Assembly: GCA_012845835.1 (NCBI GenBank)
Contig: JABAKD010000013.1
Span: 13,880,348 to 13,944,347 of the forward strand
DNA length: 64,000 nt
Reading direction: 5' to 3'
From: Undaria pinnatifida
Lineage: Eukaryota; Sar; Phaeophyceae; Laminariales; Alariaceae
Below, one piece after another: positions 44,367-55,511 of the stretch (position 1 is its first letter; each line of letters begins with the position of its first letter). Under the pieces are notes generated by a model that saw nothing but the letters and a program-made list of their open reading frames with translations, made no database searches and was not told the origin of the DNA. A program made the position numbers and the translations under genes.

Positions 44367-45615
44367 CTCCTCGGTCTGAGAGGGAGGGACGCTTGTGCGA
44401 GAGGTAGCACGCCAAAAAGTCGGGCGGCAGGACCGATGGCCGGCCGATAGAAACGTAACGCATCATGGCGTGGCACGTCGGCTCAGTGTGCTGCTCTCGC
44501 TTCCAATCGTCATGTGAATAACGCGCGACGGATCAGCGAAACGCAATTCAGCAGCGTTGCCAAGGGCGCCCGACCTTGTATATGGGGTCGGCGTGCCACC
44601 AGGAGAAGGCGTGAGCCGTAAGAGAGGAGTTCTCATATAGGCTCTGCATGGTCGCGGTCGGACGGTAGTGGCACCGTGCGGACCGGCGAGTCGGCAAGAG
44701 CAGGGGTCGCGGCGGTCGACGGGGTCGGCCGCGGCCGTGGGACTCGCGGCGGGGTTGTACCTCGTCTGGAAGATGGCCGAGGGGCCCCGCCGGGCCCGAA
44801 TCCATAATCTACAGCGGGGGTGCATTACCCGTTGTTATCGCTGTTCGTCGGCGCGTTGTCGACGACGGAGGGGCTGGAGTGCCAAGCATGGCGGAGACGG
44901 ACACAGTCGAACCGGTGCTTGCGGCGGGGGCCATCTCCTGTAAAGAACTCCCGGATAGATAAGTCGGCTGTGCGATGGGCGTCGCTGCAGCCAGGGCTTC
45001 TGCGGAGCCCGTGCCGCCCTCGATGGGTATGGCAAAAACCGAAGCAAAAACAGTGTCGGCGGCAGGTGAAATCGACCCGCGGCCGGTACAGCCTTCGGTA
45101 GTGGCGACGGAGGCAGAAACACGAGCGACGAATCTCCCCGGGGAAACAGAAAGGCCGTCAATCCTTATACGTGGCTCGTGTGTGCGAAAATCGTGAAACG
45201 CAGTAGAGGTGAGAGGGAGCCCACCCAAGGCAGCATGTTCAGTGCGGGGCACGAGCCCACCCAAGACAGTGCTTTCGGTGTGGGGCACGAGCCCACCCAA
45301 GACAGTGCTTTTGGCGAGGGGCGCGAGTCCACCCGAACCGACTCCTGGGATCGGCGAGGGGGGAGCGCGCAGCCCGCGGGTCCGTAGGAGGTAGATACCG
45401 CTATCGCCAACGGGGTTGGGGCTTGTCAACCCCACGAGGTTGATTTTTTTTTTTAAGCCACTGCGGTCGTACTCCATAGCAGGCTCTGGAAAACGGGCCG
45501 GAAAAATCGGCGATGCCCTTGTCGCTGCCTTTGCGGTACTCGAGCGTGCAATCGAACGCGGTGACGAACTCAAGCTACCGCTGGACTCGTGCATTGAGGG
45601 TCCCCACTTTGCCAA
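44367..45615 (-). pseudogene. Degenerate gypsy segment and Ser/Pro/Ala-rich frame
   Basis: In frames overlapping 44470-44640, fragments such as NAAELRFADPS and SRVIHMTIGSESSTL, and (44367-44476) GRPSVLPPDFLACYLSHK, look like the linker before integrase in related elements, broken by frameshifts. The frame 44809-45615 is low complexity, rich in Ser, Pro, Ala and Gly, and includes a 50-bp tandem repeat. No protease or reverse-transcriptase motif is visible. Confidence 0.4.
45218..45335. repeat. ~50-bp tandem repeat in retroelement relic
   Basis: GGGGCACGAGCCCACCCAAG with GACAGTGCTTT recurs about two and a half times, giving repeated SPPKTVL-type (plus) and GGLVP (minus) motifs. Confidence 0.85.
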
Positions 45616-45663
45616 TGCTCTCCTATGTATTGTGGCCCGAGGATATGTGGAACTTTGTTCCCC

Positions 45664-45894
45664 TCAGTATCCTCGGAGGCGTTTGGGAACCCAAGCAATG
45701 CTGCCGGTCCCCAAATCTAGAGGAGTCCAGTGCCTCTCCGAGTCGAGCGTTGCTCGACTGATATACGCGATTTTCATAGTGAACGAAACGTCGTCCAGCG
45801 TCACAGTACCCTCGACGAAACAGGGGCAGTGTTCTGACATCGCAAGGTCATGGCCGACGCTAGAAGCTATCTCCACAACTTCACGGCTCTTCAT
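45664..45894 (-). pseudogene. Unrecognised conserved-looking stretch of the retroelement
   Basis: The frame reads GTVTLDDVSFTMKIAYI and later PLDLGTGSIAWVPKRL, followed past a stop by ILGPQYIGEHWQ. The composition is ordinary, unlike its repeat-rich neighbours. By position (between Gag and integrase) it could be remains of a protease-proximal region, but I see no DTG/DSG active site. Confidence 0.3.
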
Positions 45895-46070
45895 TGGCCA
45901 ACGCGCCCTAGAAATAGGTCGGAAACGCCGAAGGGGAAGCTTTGCGAGCGCTGGCCGCTGTGAACGGTCCGGTTGCGGCGCGGACGAGATTTCTTGGTTC
46001 GTGCACTCGCAGTGCAGGTGCGGAACCGACTAGGGGAGACCGGGTGCGCCGACCCGGTCTCATTGTCGCA

Positions 46071-46530
46071 AATAGCTGCGCGAACGGCAGAAAGTGCCTC
46101 ACCGAGCAAGTTTTTCCTCCCCCCTGGCATGGGTTGTTGGCCCTGGGACCATCCGCCCGGAGACCCATGCCCCACACTGGGTTCAGAGGGCTGGATACAG
46201 CCAGAAGCTTGTTGTCAGAGCTCAAAAGGTGATTTTTTTTTTTATGGCTGGATTCTGCGTGAATTTGGCGTAGGTGCCAGGTGACACGGCGTTTTGCTTC
46301 TCCCTGTCCCCAACAGCGGAGTCAAAGTTGCGCACGCTTCGACCGATGCGTTTGCGTGTGCTTGGACGAGGCGACGACATAATGAGCCCCACTGCTCGAT
46401 GGTCTTGCAAAAACTTGGTCTTTTCGGTCATCATGTACTGCTCCGCGCAAGAATATGGTACGTCGTCCACGGCAAACGACGAAGGAGACCACGGCGGGAA
46501 ATAGGATGGGGGCTGCCAGAATAACACCAC
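46071..46530 (-). pseudogene. NADAR (YbiA-like) domain, frameshifted
   Basis: The minus strand shows VVLFWQPPSYFPPWSPSSFAVDDVPYSCAEQYMMTEK in short consecutive parts, then IGRSVRNFDSAV and AKFTQNP. After an A10 tract the frame shifts to LLAVSSPLNPVWGMGLRADG, and after another shift to RKNLLGEALSAVRAAI. Order and wording match the NADAR domain (N-glycosidase/ADP-ribose-related family, E. coli YbiA). At least two frameshifts separate the parts, so this copy is not translated as one protein. It lies inside the minus-strand gypsy relic, between Gag and integrase. Confidence 0.75.
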
Positions 46531-46559
46531 TTTCGCTGTGGAGTATTCGAGAGAAGGGT

Positions 46560-47110
46560 CAAAATCCGTGTTGAAATTTGGGCCTGCAATGTCCCCGTCT
46601 GGGAACACCAGGCCTCGGGAGCACGACGCGAATCCGAACCCGTGGTATCTCGCCTCGGGTCTTTCATCGTTCGTTGGCGGAAAAGTGCGAGAATCCGCTC
46701 TAACTGCGCCCGAAAAATGGCAAAAACCGACGGTGCCAACCCGTCGGTAGCCTCGGTGGACATTTGTGGGTCTGCAATGTCCCCTTCTGGGAACACCAGT
46801 CCTCGGCTATTTGGGCCTGTAATGTCCCCTTGCGGGAGCACCAGGCCTCGGGAGCAACATGCGAGTCCGAACCTGGGGTTTCTTGCCTCGGGTCCTCCTC
46901 ACTCGCTGGCGGAAACTCGTAAGAAGCCGCCCTCATTACACCCGAAAAAGAGTCCAACACCGACGGTGCCAACCCGTCGGTAGCCTCGTTGGGCATTTGG
47001 GGCTGTAATGTCCTCCTCTGGGAACACCAGTCCTCGGCTCTTTGGGCCTGTAGTGTCCCCCTCAGGAACACCAGGCCTCGGGAGCACGACGCGAGTCCGA
47101 ACCCACGGTT
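46560..47110. repeat. Tandem repeats of the AATGTCCCC(T/G)TCTGGGAACACCAG type
   Basis: Several copies of a ~60-bp unit (GGCCTGTAATGTCCCC...GGGAACACCAGGCCTCGGG) occur within a longer ~200-bp period that also carries GACGGTGCCAACCCGTCGGTA. They produce similar frames on the minus strand (GDITGPNSRGLVFPE and AQIAEDWCSQ). Confidence 0.85.
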
Positions 47111-47359
47111 TCTCGCGCCGTGGCCTCTTCGCTTTTTGGCGTATAATCGCAAGAAAACTGCTCTAACTGCGCCCAAAGGGGCAGGGGCTCTGAGCTGTTT
47201 CTGCTTGACGAGAGGCGCGATTCTTCCGTAAATTTACGGGAATAGCGTCCAGCTGATCAGGCTGGAGGCCGTGGAGTCACCACTGGCCCGTCGCGCAGTG
47301 TCGGATCTTCTTCCTGTGCCACTGGGGCAGACGTAGCCTGAAACACGTGGGTTAGCGTG

Positions 47360-48472
47360 TTAAAAGACGAAGCAGGGTCCGTAAACCCTGTGGGCTTCTT
47401 CTGGAGCGGGGCTCGGGCAAGGCAATAATATTTTTACCCGAGGAGGCTCTCTTCCGTTATGTCTCTTGGAGAAGGGAGACGAGGTAGCTAATCTTGTCGA
47501 CTCCTCCTTGATGGAAAAAAGGACAGAGCGCCCGCTCTTATCGCGAGCAAACACTGGATCGAGCCTCGCAAAAGATCTCGGTGTTTTAGTGTTGGCCTTC
47601 CCACACCTCAAATCGACCGCCACCTCGTGGTCAGAAAAAGTGTTTCGAGGGTCGACCGTCCCACACCTCAAACCGACCGCCACCGCCTGGTCAGGGAGAG
47701 GGGGGGATGAACACATACGCGTAAAAAGGCGACGCGCCGTCGCCGCAGCTATATTGTTGCGCGGCGCGTGCCTGGGGGGGGAGCGCGCGAAGCGCAGGCT
47801 CCCGTGCCATGGTTGATGGGGGCGGCGTTTGGAGCGCGTACCCCCCTTGCTGAGTTTATGCCGCGGCTGAGGGAAACGGCGCCGGAAGCGCGGTTCCCGT
47901 TGCCGAACTCAGACCATGACCGAGGGGAACGTCGCTGAAAGCGCGCGTTCTCGCCGTCAAAAAAGAAAGAAGAGAAAAAAAAAAAAATTACCTGGCTGGA
48001 GGAAACCACGCTTGAAGCGCTAGTTCCCGCCGCCGGTACTACGCCGTGAGAATCGTCCGCAGACGGCGTAGGAGCCCGTGGGCTCTTGACAGAGGCAATC
48101 TGTGCTGCGTTACTGGACAGGCTAGCAACAGAACACGAGCATCTTCTGAAAACGAAATAGGTACCCCCCGACAGTGTTGTCGACGGTGCCGTACCGCCGT
48201 CAAGCTGTCGATTGCCGTTACGGAATGTGCCAGGTTGGCGCGCAAATTTATTTTCGCCCGGGTTGTGGGCGGCTCCAAAGCGCATTCGAGGAGCAGGTGC
48301 GGGGGCAGAAGAGGCGGGCGAGCGCAGGATACCACCATGGTGATCCGACGTGTATGTGGTATTGTTGTAACAGTTTACCTGGCCCTGATCCTGAAAGATG
48401 GCGACGATTTTTCTTGTGGTTGTTTGGGCGAGAGGATTTGTCGTCTCGGCGGTAGCAGACCATGCGTGTTTG
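47360..48472 (-). pseudogene. Gag-proximal low-complexity region of gypsy relic
   Basis: It carries an open frame 47749-48501, rich in Ser, Ala, Pro, Thr and Asn, with a poly-Phe stretch from an A13 run, and frames to its left. It follows the Gag zinc knuckle directly and may be a degraded Gag-Pol linker. No domain was recognised. Confidence 0.35.
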
Positions 48473-48775
48473 TCAACGTCGGTGTGCGTCATCGTCGCCA
48501 AGTTGGCTTAGCTCAGGGTTCAAGCAGCCACTCGCAGTAATATAAGGATGCCTACAATGCTTGAAGGAATGGTTGTCTTCGTGGCAGTTGAGGCAAAGCC
48601 CCCGGTTTTCTCGGAGGGCATCAGCGCGAGGTGAAAGGAGGCCGCTCCAAAGGGAAGGGTCGTCTGTCTTAAACGAGGCCTTAACGGCGAAACCTTCTGC
48701 ATAATGATGCTCTTCTAGTGGCCAGTAGTTCGATGTGCGGTCAAGCCAAGGGTCAGATGAATCATCGATGGGCAT
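48473..48775 (-). pseudogene. Gag fragment with CCHC zinc knuckle
   Basis: A 100-codon frame with HYAEGFAVKASFKTDDPSLW followed by CLNCHEDNHSFKHC, a canonical C-x2-C-x4-H-x4-C nucleocapsid knuckle, then NPELSQLGDDDAHRR. It is the 5' end of the minus-strand gypsy relic that ends with the integrase ORF. The capsid region upstream is missing or diverged. Confidence 0.7.
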
Positions 48776-50459
48776 GACAGTTAAATGATGGCTCGATCCC
48801 GTCTGCCACGAAAGCGACTAGGACGGCACTCGGCCCTGGCCGCGCCCATGATCGGCGGTCCGGGGCCCCGACAGGGCGCATGACCGCGCTCCCGTCGAAG
48901 AAACAGGGAGAGAAAAAAATGTTTCGCCGTTGACGGCAGGTGTCTTATTAGTCACTAAAAGCCCGCCACATAGCATCCAACGAGGCGTATAGCCGCGGGT
49001 TTGTTGATAGTGAAACATAGAGAATAATCTAGATGTACAACGCAGCTTGCAAAGTTGAGTTTCAACCATTCAATCCTTTGTACTCACAGCTGACGTTTTT
49101 CATTTTTATAAAATATAAAAAGTTGAAAAACGTCATACATATAATAATACACGTGAAAATTGAAAAACGTCAGCTAAGCTGTGAGTACAAATTCTAAGTC
49201 CAAGTACTCGCTCTGGGCCCCAAACAAAAAAAAAACGGTTCAAAAACCGAAACTTTATTTATTGATTTGCTTTGTTCTGGTGCACAGATACGGGGGTACG
49301 AGAGAGTACGGGTGTTGTACGCGTATACACGTGTATCATACAAGACGCGTACACGAGTACTGCCGCTGTACGAGTAGACCAGACACTTGCCTGTAGCATA
49401 CATTACAAACATAAAAATACACTTACTTACACAAGGGCTCCGCATGGATGCCGGCATTCGCCGGCACCCATGCTTCGGGTAGGGCAGGGCAGCACTTTGA
49501 CTTGTACGATTCAATATTCGATAGAGTATAAACCGTTACCACACAACACAATGTCATAGTCTACGCGTGTAGAACGTAAAGTAATGCCAAGAGATCGATA
49601 TCGACTAACAGTGGACTACTTACTACTTCTTCTGTCGTTTCCTCCGTTTCTCCGTTTCGCGTGAATCCGATTCCGAGCTTCATTCCCGTAGATTGTACGA
49701 GTATACATATTTCGATCGGATAAATCCGAGCCCACGCAGACTGATCCTCTATTCTGACCACGAAGAGACGTTTCGAGTGCGTTTCTTGACGTTTCGACTC
49801 AACCAACTCAACCAAGCATCCAGGGCCAGCAGAGGGATGGCCAAATGTTTGCTGCATGTTCTCTACGTAGCAACTGACAGAGGCGCGCACTGAGCCAGCT
49901 TCCGCTACTACACATGCATGATACAATAATATGATACACGCGATCGGAGTATCACACACAGCTTGCAAAGATAAGTTTCGACAAAATCTTCGATCTCACA
50001 GCTGGAGTGTTTTTTTATAATATCTAGATCCGAGGCTCCCTCGCAGACCGAGACTCTGTCTCTGTGTGTATAGTGATCGTGGAGAAACTTTGCTGACGGT
50101 ATTCTAGGCGTGAAACATGGTGTCGCTGCCTTCGTCATTCAATTCCTCGAATTCTATTAAAATAATCCTGCTACTTAAGTCTTGTTGCTGTAGTAGACCA
50201 CCCTCGTCTGTTCGATGGAATACTAATATAGTACCAGTAGTACGCGATAGCACTGAACAAAGAGTTTGGTAGTCAAGAATTTCAGGCTCGATCGAGTTTA
50301 GACAAAGTATAAACATGAAATTCCTGGTATGGCCTTGTTGTCTGATTGCTGGTCGCTCATTGTGGCCGGAGATCGTACATAAAGTAACCGTTATCTGGGA
50401 ACGATAGGGTCCACTCCCAGAATCATAATCGATTCCCATATATACCGCTTTTTTAAGTA
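48776..50459. repeat. Repeat-rich spacer between two retroelements
   Basis: It contains SFDKIF copies at 49046-49095 (ACG subfamily) and 49959-50005, and an inverted ACGTTTTTCA/TGAAAAACGT arrangement at 49090-49190. It also holds scattered (A/T)-rich stretches. No gene was recognised. Confidence 0.5.
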
Positions 50460-51160
50460 TTTTTTTTTTATTGCCTTGCTTTCTCTTGCTTAAACGCCCC
50501 ACCTACTATCGAAATCCGCCAGAGTAATAAACACTTCCACGCCCTGGATATCGCCTCGTTATCGTTCCAGATCCGTCCATGCCGCTGCTGCAATTCCCAC
50601 CCACCCCCGCCCCGAACGCCCCCTCCTTCCCCACCACCCGCACCATCGCCTAGACCTAGCACCGCGCGTATAGCAAACCCCTACATCTATGCGACCTAAA
50701 GCCCTTCCCCCCCGCCCGCGCCCCCCCCTGCCACATTCCCCCCCCCTCCTCCACAAGAAATATTTATAGTTTCCACGCACAAATTGACCTGCCCCACCCG
50801 TCCCCTCCCCCCCCCTCCCCCCCTCCCGCCCCCCTTTTGATCAACATCAGGCCCCTACGTCCTCAAAAACTCTGCCCTCCCCTCACCGGATATTCGACTT
50901 ACAGGATTCACTTGATAAACTGATGCATTTCCTTCCACAGCTGTCAGATTTTGTCCCCCTCAGAAACGGTTTTTATAGTTTCCGCGCACAGACTGCCTAA
51001 CATCACCATGTTGACCCTGATAGCTACACTGTAGTTGCAAGGGGAGTCGCCGACCTATATCCTTAATGAGAACACACAACCCGTAATACGCGCGATCGGA
51101 GTATCACACAAAGCTTGCAAAGATGAGTTTCGACAAAATCTTCGACCTCACAGTTGGGAA
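50460..51160 (+). repeat. Left inverted terminal region of the 9.6-kb gypsy element
   Basis: About 700 bp that reappears inverted at 59397-60085. From the outside in: a T-rich block with CTCTTGCTTAAACGCCCC, CTACTATC(G/A)AAATCCGCCA, TGCCGCTGCTGCAATTCCCA, CATCGCCTAGACCTAGCACC, poly-C tracts, TTTTTATAGTTTCCGCGCAC, TTGACCCTGATAGCTACACT, TATATCCTTAATGAG, and the SFDKIF core with its ATG at 51123. The ATG opens the Gag-like frame, so this region acts as the 5' leader of the element. Confidence 0.8.
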
Positions 51161-52496
51161 CTCCTTCGCGGCTCTCGCACCCACCGACCAGGGCGGACCG
51201 GCCGAGACTGACGAGGAGGATCCGAACGCTGCAGATGATGCTGGAGCGCTTGGTACAACTCCAGACATCGCCGCCACCACAATGCCTGCACCATCTGCGG
51301 GAGCCGTTGGGGAGGGCTCGAACCTGGCGGAGGACATCCTCACCGGGCCGAGCACCCTCCCAGCCAACGACCCGGGCCGCGTCGAGACGGTGACCTATCT
51401 GCGGAAGTGCATGATCGACGGCACCACGCCGCCAGCGTGGGTCTTGGAACTGGTGCTGCCTGACAGCAGGAAAACCGTGAGTGGGCCTTCCGACAAGCAG
51501 ATCACAGAGGTGAGAGGAGTACCGTCGCCGTAGCAAAACTTTGATGCTGTTTTTGAACGCGCGCAGAATCCTCCAACACCTGCCACGCCTATCCAACAAC
51601 AGTCGAGTAGCTCTCACAGCACCCGTACCTCTCCGCCTCATCAATGTCACCCAGCCCCTCTGACAGCACGTACCACCTCTGCTGTAGAAGCACTTCCCAC
51701 AGCACGTACAACCTCTGCTGTAACACCACCGAGCTCACACCACCACCACAGCGAACACGGAATTTTTTCGATGAAATTATCTGATCTGCCCCCTTCGCTC
51801 AGGTTGCACGGTTTACCAACTGAAGATGTGGCCGAAATCATGGCGCTCTTCCACTCTCGCATCCGCTTGCACACCCCTGACGGCGCCCCTGACCTGGTTA
51901 TCGATCACCACGCCGTGAGATACCTTGCACACTTAGTGACCGGCGGAGAAGCTAGCACCATGCACCAAATACAGTGTGAGACGTTAGAGTGGCGGACAGA
52001 CAAAGAGCTAGCACAACTGAACACTGAGGATGTAGAAGTCAGAGCACCACGCAACTGGAGCGAGTGGGTGGATGCTTTCACAAATCTGTTTAGCCCCGTG
52101 AACCGCATCGTCCTCCTCGCTCGCACCGTCTCTACCTTACAGCAAGGCAGTAGTGAATCCGTCGACTCTAACGGACTGCGTGTAACTCAAGCATACGCGC
52201 GCCTCCTCGCCATAGCCAAATGAACAGCCCCCGCCAACGTCTCGCCATACCAACACGCATGGAAAACATCGCTCACGGCGACTTTCGAAGCCGGTCTAAT
52301 TCTGCACGTACGTCTGCAACTTATTCATGAAGACCCCTCCCTCACATTCCAAGCCTCACGTACCCGCGCCAAAAAACACGAGACCAACGCCTTACGCGCG
52401 GCCCCCACTCCCTCCCCGACCACGTATGCATCGGCCGTCACTGGCACATCCCTTGGGCCCGACCGACATTTGATTACATCGATGGCCAACATCTGA
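51123..52496 (+). pseudogene. Gag-like ORF beginning in the terminal repeat, with mini-intron and internal TGA
   Basis: It opens MSFDKIFDLTVG inside the terminal region and continues into an acidic Ala/Pro-rich segment to ITE at 51509. There GTGAGAGG starts a putative 57-nt intron (51510-51566, ending GCGCGCAG). The frame resumes in phase at 51567 with NPPTPATP, a His/Ser/Thr-rich linker and MKLSDLPPSLRLHGL at 51771. The helical region to 52220 (DAFTNLFSPVNRIVL, LRVTQAYARLLAIAK) resembles a Ty3/gypsy capsid. A TGA at 52221 interrupts it, and the frame then runs on for 90 codons (SRTRAKKHETNALR) to 52496. A diverged Cys/His cluster (CRRRNSHSRPDC) at ~52651-52701 may be the nucleocapsid knuckle. 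Confidence 0.6.
51510..51566 (+). other. Putative 57-nt intron in the retroelement gag
   Basis: Donor GAG|GTGAGAG and acceptor GCGCAG|AA. Unspliced, the frame stops at 51533. Removal joins two open frames in phase (387 nt before, and 204 nt to the next Met codon). Confidence 0.5.
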
Positions 52497-53517
52497 AAGG
52501 TAATCGTGTCCAAACTGACGGCGGTGCGAGGCCGGGGCAAAAGCGTGACATTCGAGCAAGTAGCATATGGCGCGTCCGACAAGCGGGGCGGGTCGCCGAG
52601 TGGCGACGCGGGGAGAATTAGGAAATCCAAAGGTAGCGTCGGGCAACTAATGTGACTATCCTATGTGCCGCCGCCGCAACTCGCACTCGCGCCCAGACTG
52701 TAGGCTGGCCAAAGCGCACGAGCGTGACGGGATAGTGGTCACAAAAAAAACGTGAGGGGGCCCGCGCCGGTTGCCTCAAACCGGTTCGGGGAGTAGGCTA
52801 AAATATCTAGTACTTGCAGCCTGCCCGATGAGCCGTATAGTTTTGTAATCTACGGACACAAGATTCATGATTTACGTATGTACGAGCGATATAGGATATA
52901 GTCTATGATATTGGGAAATGAGTGTTTTTGGATGGTGGTGTGTTGTCAGAATGTCAGCCACACCGCTGGAAACATGCCTTCTACGGTATGTTTAGTTCTG
53001 GGTTGATTCCGATGGGGTACGCCCTTTATATCAGTCTTGTTTTGGTCAAGTTTTTGCCCCTGATTTGTGGGCGGCTTCTGGCCGATCTTGACTCATCCCA
53101 TGTCTTCATTGTGATAATATACTCGGATGGATACGCGATGATAATATAATGGATTTTCTACATGACGATTAACATCTGGGACTTCTCTTTTATCCGCTGC
53201 CACCGCGCAACCAAGGGCCCCGCATGAGGTGGCCCACGCGAGCAAGCCGACCCTGAGCATGGGTTTTCCCATCATAGGCATACTATAAATAGGATCACCA
53301 AACCCGCGGTAGAAACGATAGCGCGATCAGCTAGCGTAGCCGTGGTAAGTGCCGGTAGACCTAGTAGTAAGAGGAGGGATAAGTGTGGCCGAACAAAGAG
53401 CACCACCCCTCTGGCGAGTACCCGTGCGAAATAAGCACATGCAGACAACCAGTCGAATACTGTAACATACTTAGAAAATAAGCAGCAGGTTCCGGGTGTT
53501 TAGCAGTACCGCGGGGA
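52497..53517. other. Degenerate gag-pol linker region
   Basis: Apart from the possible zinc knuckle at ~52651-52701, nothing here looks coding. It contains short AT-rich repeats (GATAATATA, CGGATGGATACGCGATGAT) and could include an insertion. Confidence 0.4.
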
Positions 53518-54600
53518 GTGGGACCAGCCGTAGAAACAGCAAGCAGAGTCGAGAAGAGTAGTCAGCGTCAGAATTATACGCTTTCACCTTCCGTGGTACC
53601 ACAAGCGTTGTATGTTTCTGCTGCGTCCCGCAAACTAAACGAGAAAGTTAAACATCAAGCTTTATTAGCACGCAACGCTAACCGGGAAACGCACTTTGAT
53701 GCTTTCCACGCGTCCGCCATGAGTGGGTATCCCAGATATCCCACAGCTCTCTACTCTACGCCAAAGCGCGTATGAGTAAACGCCAGAGTCAATGATTATC
53801 CGGCTCATAATGTCTCGATTGACACCGCGACCGCTGTACCATGCATATCTGTTTACGTTGTACAGACACATCCCACAATGGAAGACACTCAAATTTTTGC
53901 AGTGCCCCCGGGAGCGATCAACCTCAGCAGCGCTGATGGGTCGCCTCTCAAAATTTTAGGATTGTTCGTTTTCAACTCACACTAGGAGATATTACCCTAC
54001 CAGTCGAAGCGCTCGTATTGCCCTCTTTAAGGCCAGACATTATGCTACTCGAAAACACCATCATGGGCGCCTTCGGAGGTGTCCTCGACTGGAGTACAGA
54101 GCAGTTGTCATTCAAAACCTCTCAAGTGACGATTAAAGCATCTCATCGTAGGGTAGACTTTACAGCACACCCCGAGAACACTGCGACAGCTCAGTGCTCC
54201 GTGGTCACATTTAACACTGGTATAGAGTCGGTACCAGTCTTGTTGCGACACAAATGCTGCATCCCCTCCCAGAATGAGATGGCAGTACAAGTAGAGTCAG
54301 CGACAGCACCCACAGAGACCACTGCTGCACTCATTGAACCTCTCATCGTCACGTTCGAAGACATCGAATCGTCCGCCGTACCTAAAGTTTTCCAAAATAT
54401 GATTGGTGCTCGTACAGTGAGTCACTGGTCGGCCGCTGATAAAACAGCAGTAGTCCAGATCGCGAACCCCTCCCACCAATACGTACGCATACTTGAAACG
54501 GAACACCTCACTAGAACACACTGCGCCTTTATCGGTAGCCCTGAACAAAACGACCATTGCAATTCAAACAGACAGCAAGACTACGGAATCCACGCGTAAC
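53518..54600 (+). pseudogene. Gypsy aspartic protease region, frameshifted
   Basis: The frame from 53518 runs through a TGA at 53773 to HNVSIDTATAVPCIS, where a retropepsin active site would read D-T/S-G-A; here Gly is Ala. After DGSPLKILG a frameshift near 53980 leads into the frame continuing LTLGDITLPVEALVLPS, DIMLLENTIMGAF and VLDWSTEQLSF, the family's C-terminal strands (usually ilGmdfL...idw). The frame 54018-54599 then goes on as a linker toward reverse transcriptase. Confidence 0.6.
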
Positions 54601-54728
54601 GAACGTCGTGCAGCACTTACTCGTGCATTTGATAAATCCACGCTTAAACATGCCGAATGCGAACAAGTACTAACTCTATGCACAAAATATCGCAGCGTTG
54701 TTGCCTCGTCACCTCAAGAGCTAGGTAG

Positions 54729-55511
54729 ATGTACGTACCCTAGCTGAAGCAACGTTTCCTCTTGAACCAGGAACACGGCCTGTAAATAGAACCCCGTACC
54801 GTGCAAACCCTCGCGTACAGGAGACTATCGGCAAGTAAGTGCGTGAACCAGGTGGAACAAGATGGAATTATTGAACAGCGCCCTAGTCCCTGGGGTTCCG
54901 CAGTAACGATTGTCGCAAAATCAGACGGCACTCCACGGTTCTGTGTATATTACAGGTCGACCATAAAGAAAAATCTTATCAAAAAGGCCTGGCCTATGCC
55001 TAACTTAGAAAGCCACCTTGACACGGTCGGAGGAGAACGTTATATAACTGTGAGTGACGTACAAAATGCTCACCACCAAATACCAGCAGCAGAGAGCGAA
55101 CAAGATAAAACTGCTTTTGTCACGAAGAACAGGAAATGGGTTTTCAAACGCCTACCCTTCGGTATAGCTAACGCGCTGTTTCTGTTCTCGCGAATTATGT
55201 CACTAGTGTTTGCAAATTTTGGTCAAAACCATGGTCTCTTGGTTTATATGGACGACTGTATATGTTGTTCATTCACCTGGACAGGCCACTTACAGCTGCT
55301 AGAAAATACGTTCAAAGCCTTGCAAGCAGCCGGCCTCACCCTCAAACCATCAAACGTACAGCAGCTTGGCCCCCGAGAAGTTAAATACTGGGGACACATA
55401 CTGACGGCCGACGGTATTCGGATCGGTGAGGATCGCGTCAAAGCTATAGTTGACTTGCCGACGCCTGAAACCATCCAGGAGAACTTTGCGGTCAGAACTA
55501 GGAATGGTTAA
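54729..55511 (+). pseudogene. Gypsy reverse transcriptase, frameshifted
   Basis: The N-terminal part, TFPLEPGTRPVNRTPYRANP, lies in one frame (54729-54834). After a stop/frameshift the main frame (54801-55511) has GIIEQRPSPWGSAVTIVAKSD, a motif A region VSDVQNAHHQI (usually l-D-l-r-s-a-Y-H-Q-I), RLPFGIANAL, the catalytic LLVYMDDCI, LTLKPSNVQQ and VKYWGHILTADGI. The wording is clearly Ty3/gypsy. The frame ends with a shift at about 55480-55510. Confidence 0.85.

Noticed and set aside
45664-45894. Pepsin-like DTGSxxWVP active site (GTGSIAWVP)
   Set aside because: The catalytic Asp is missing and the surrounding fold is not supported; the resemblance is probably chance.
45416-46033. 205-codon plus-strand ORF
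   Set aside because: It is antisense to the retroelement relic and has no recognisable domain.
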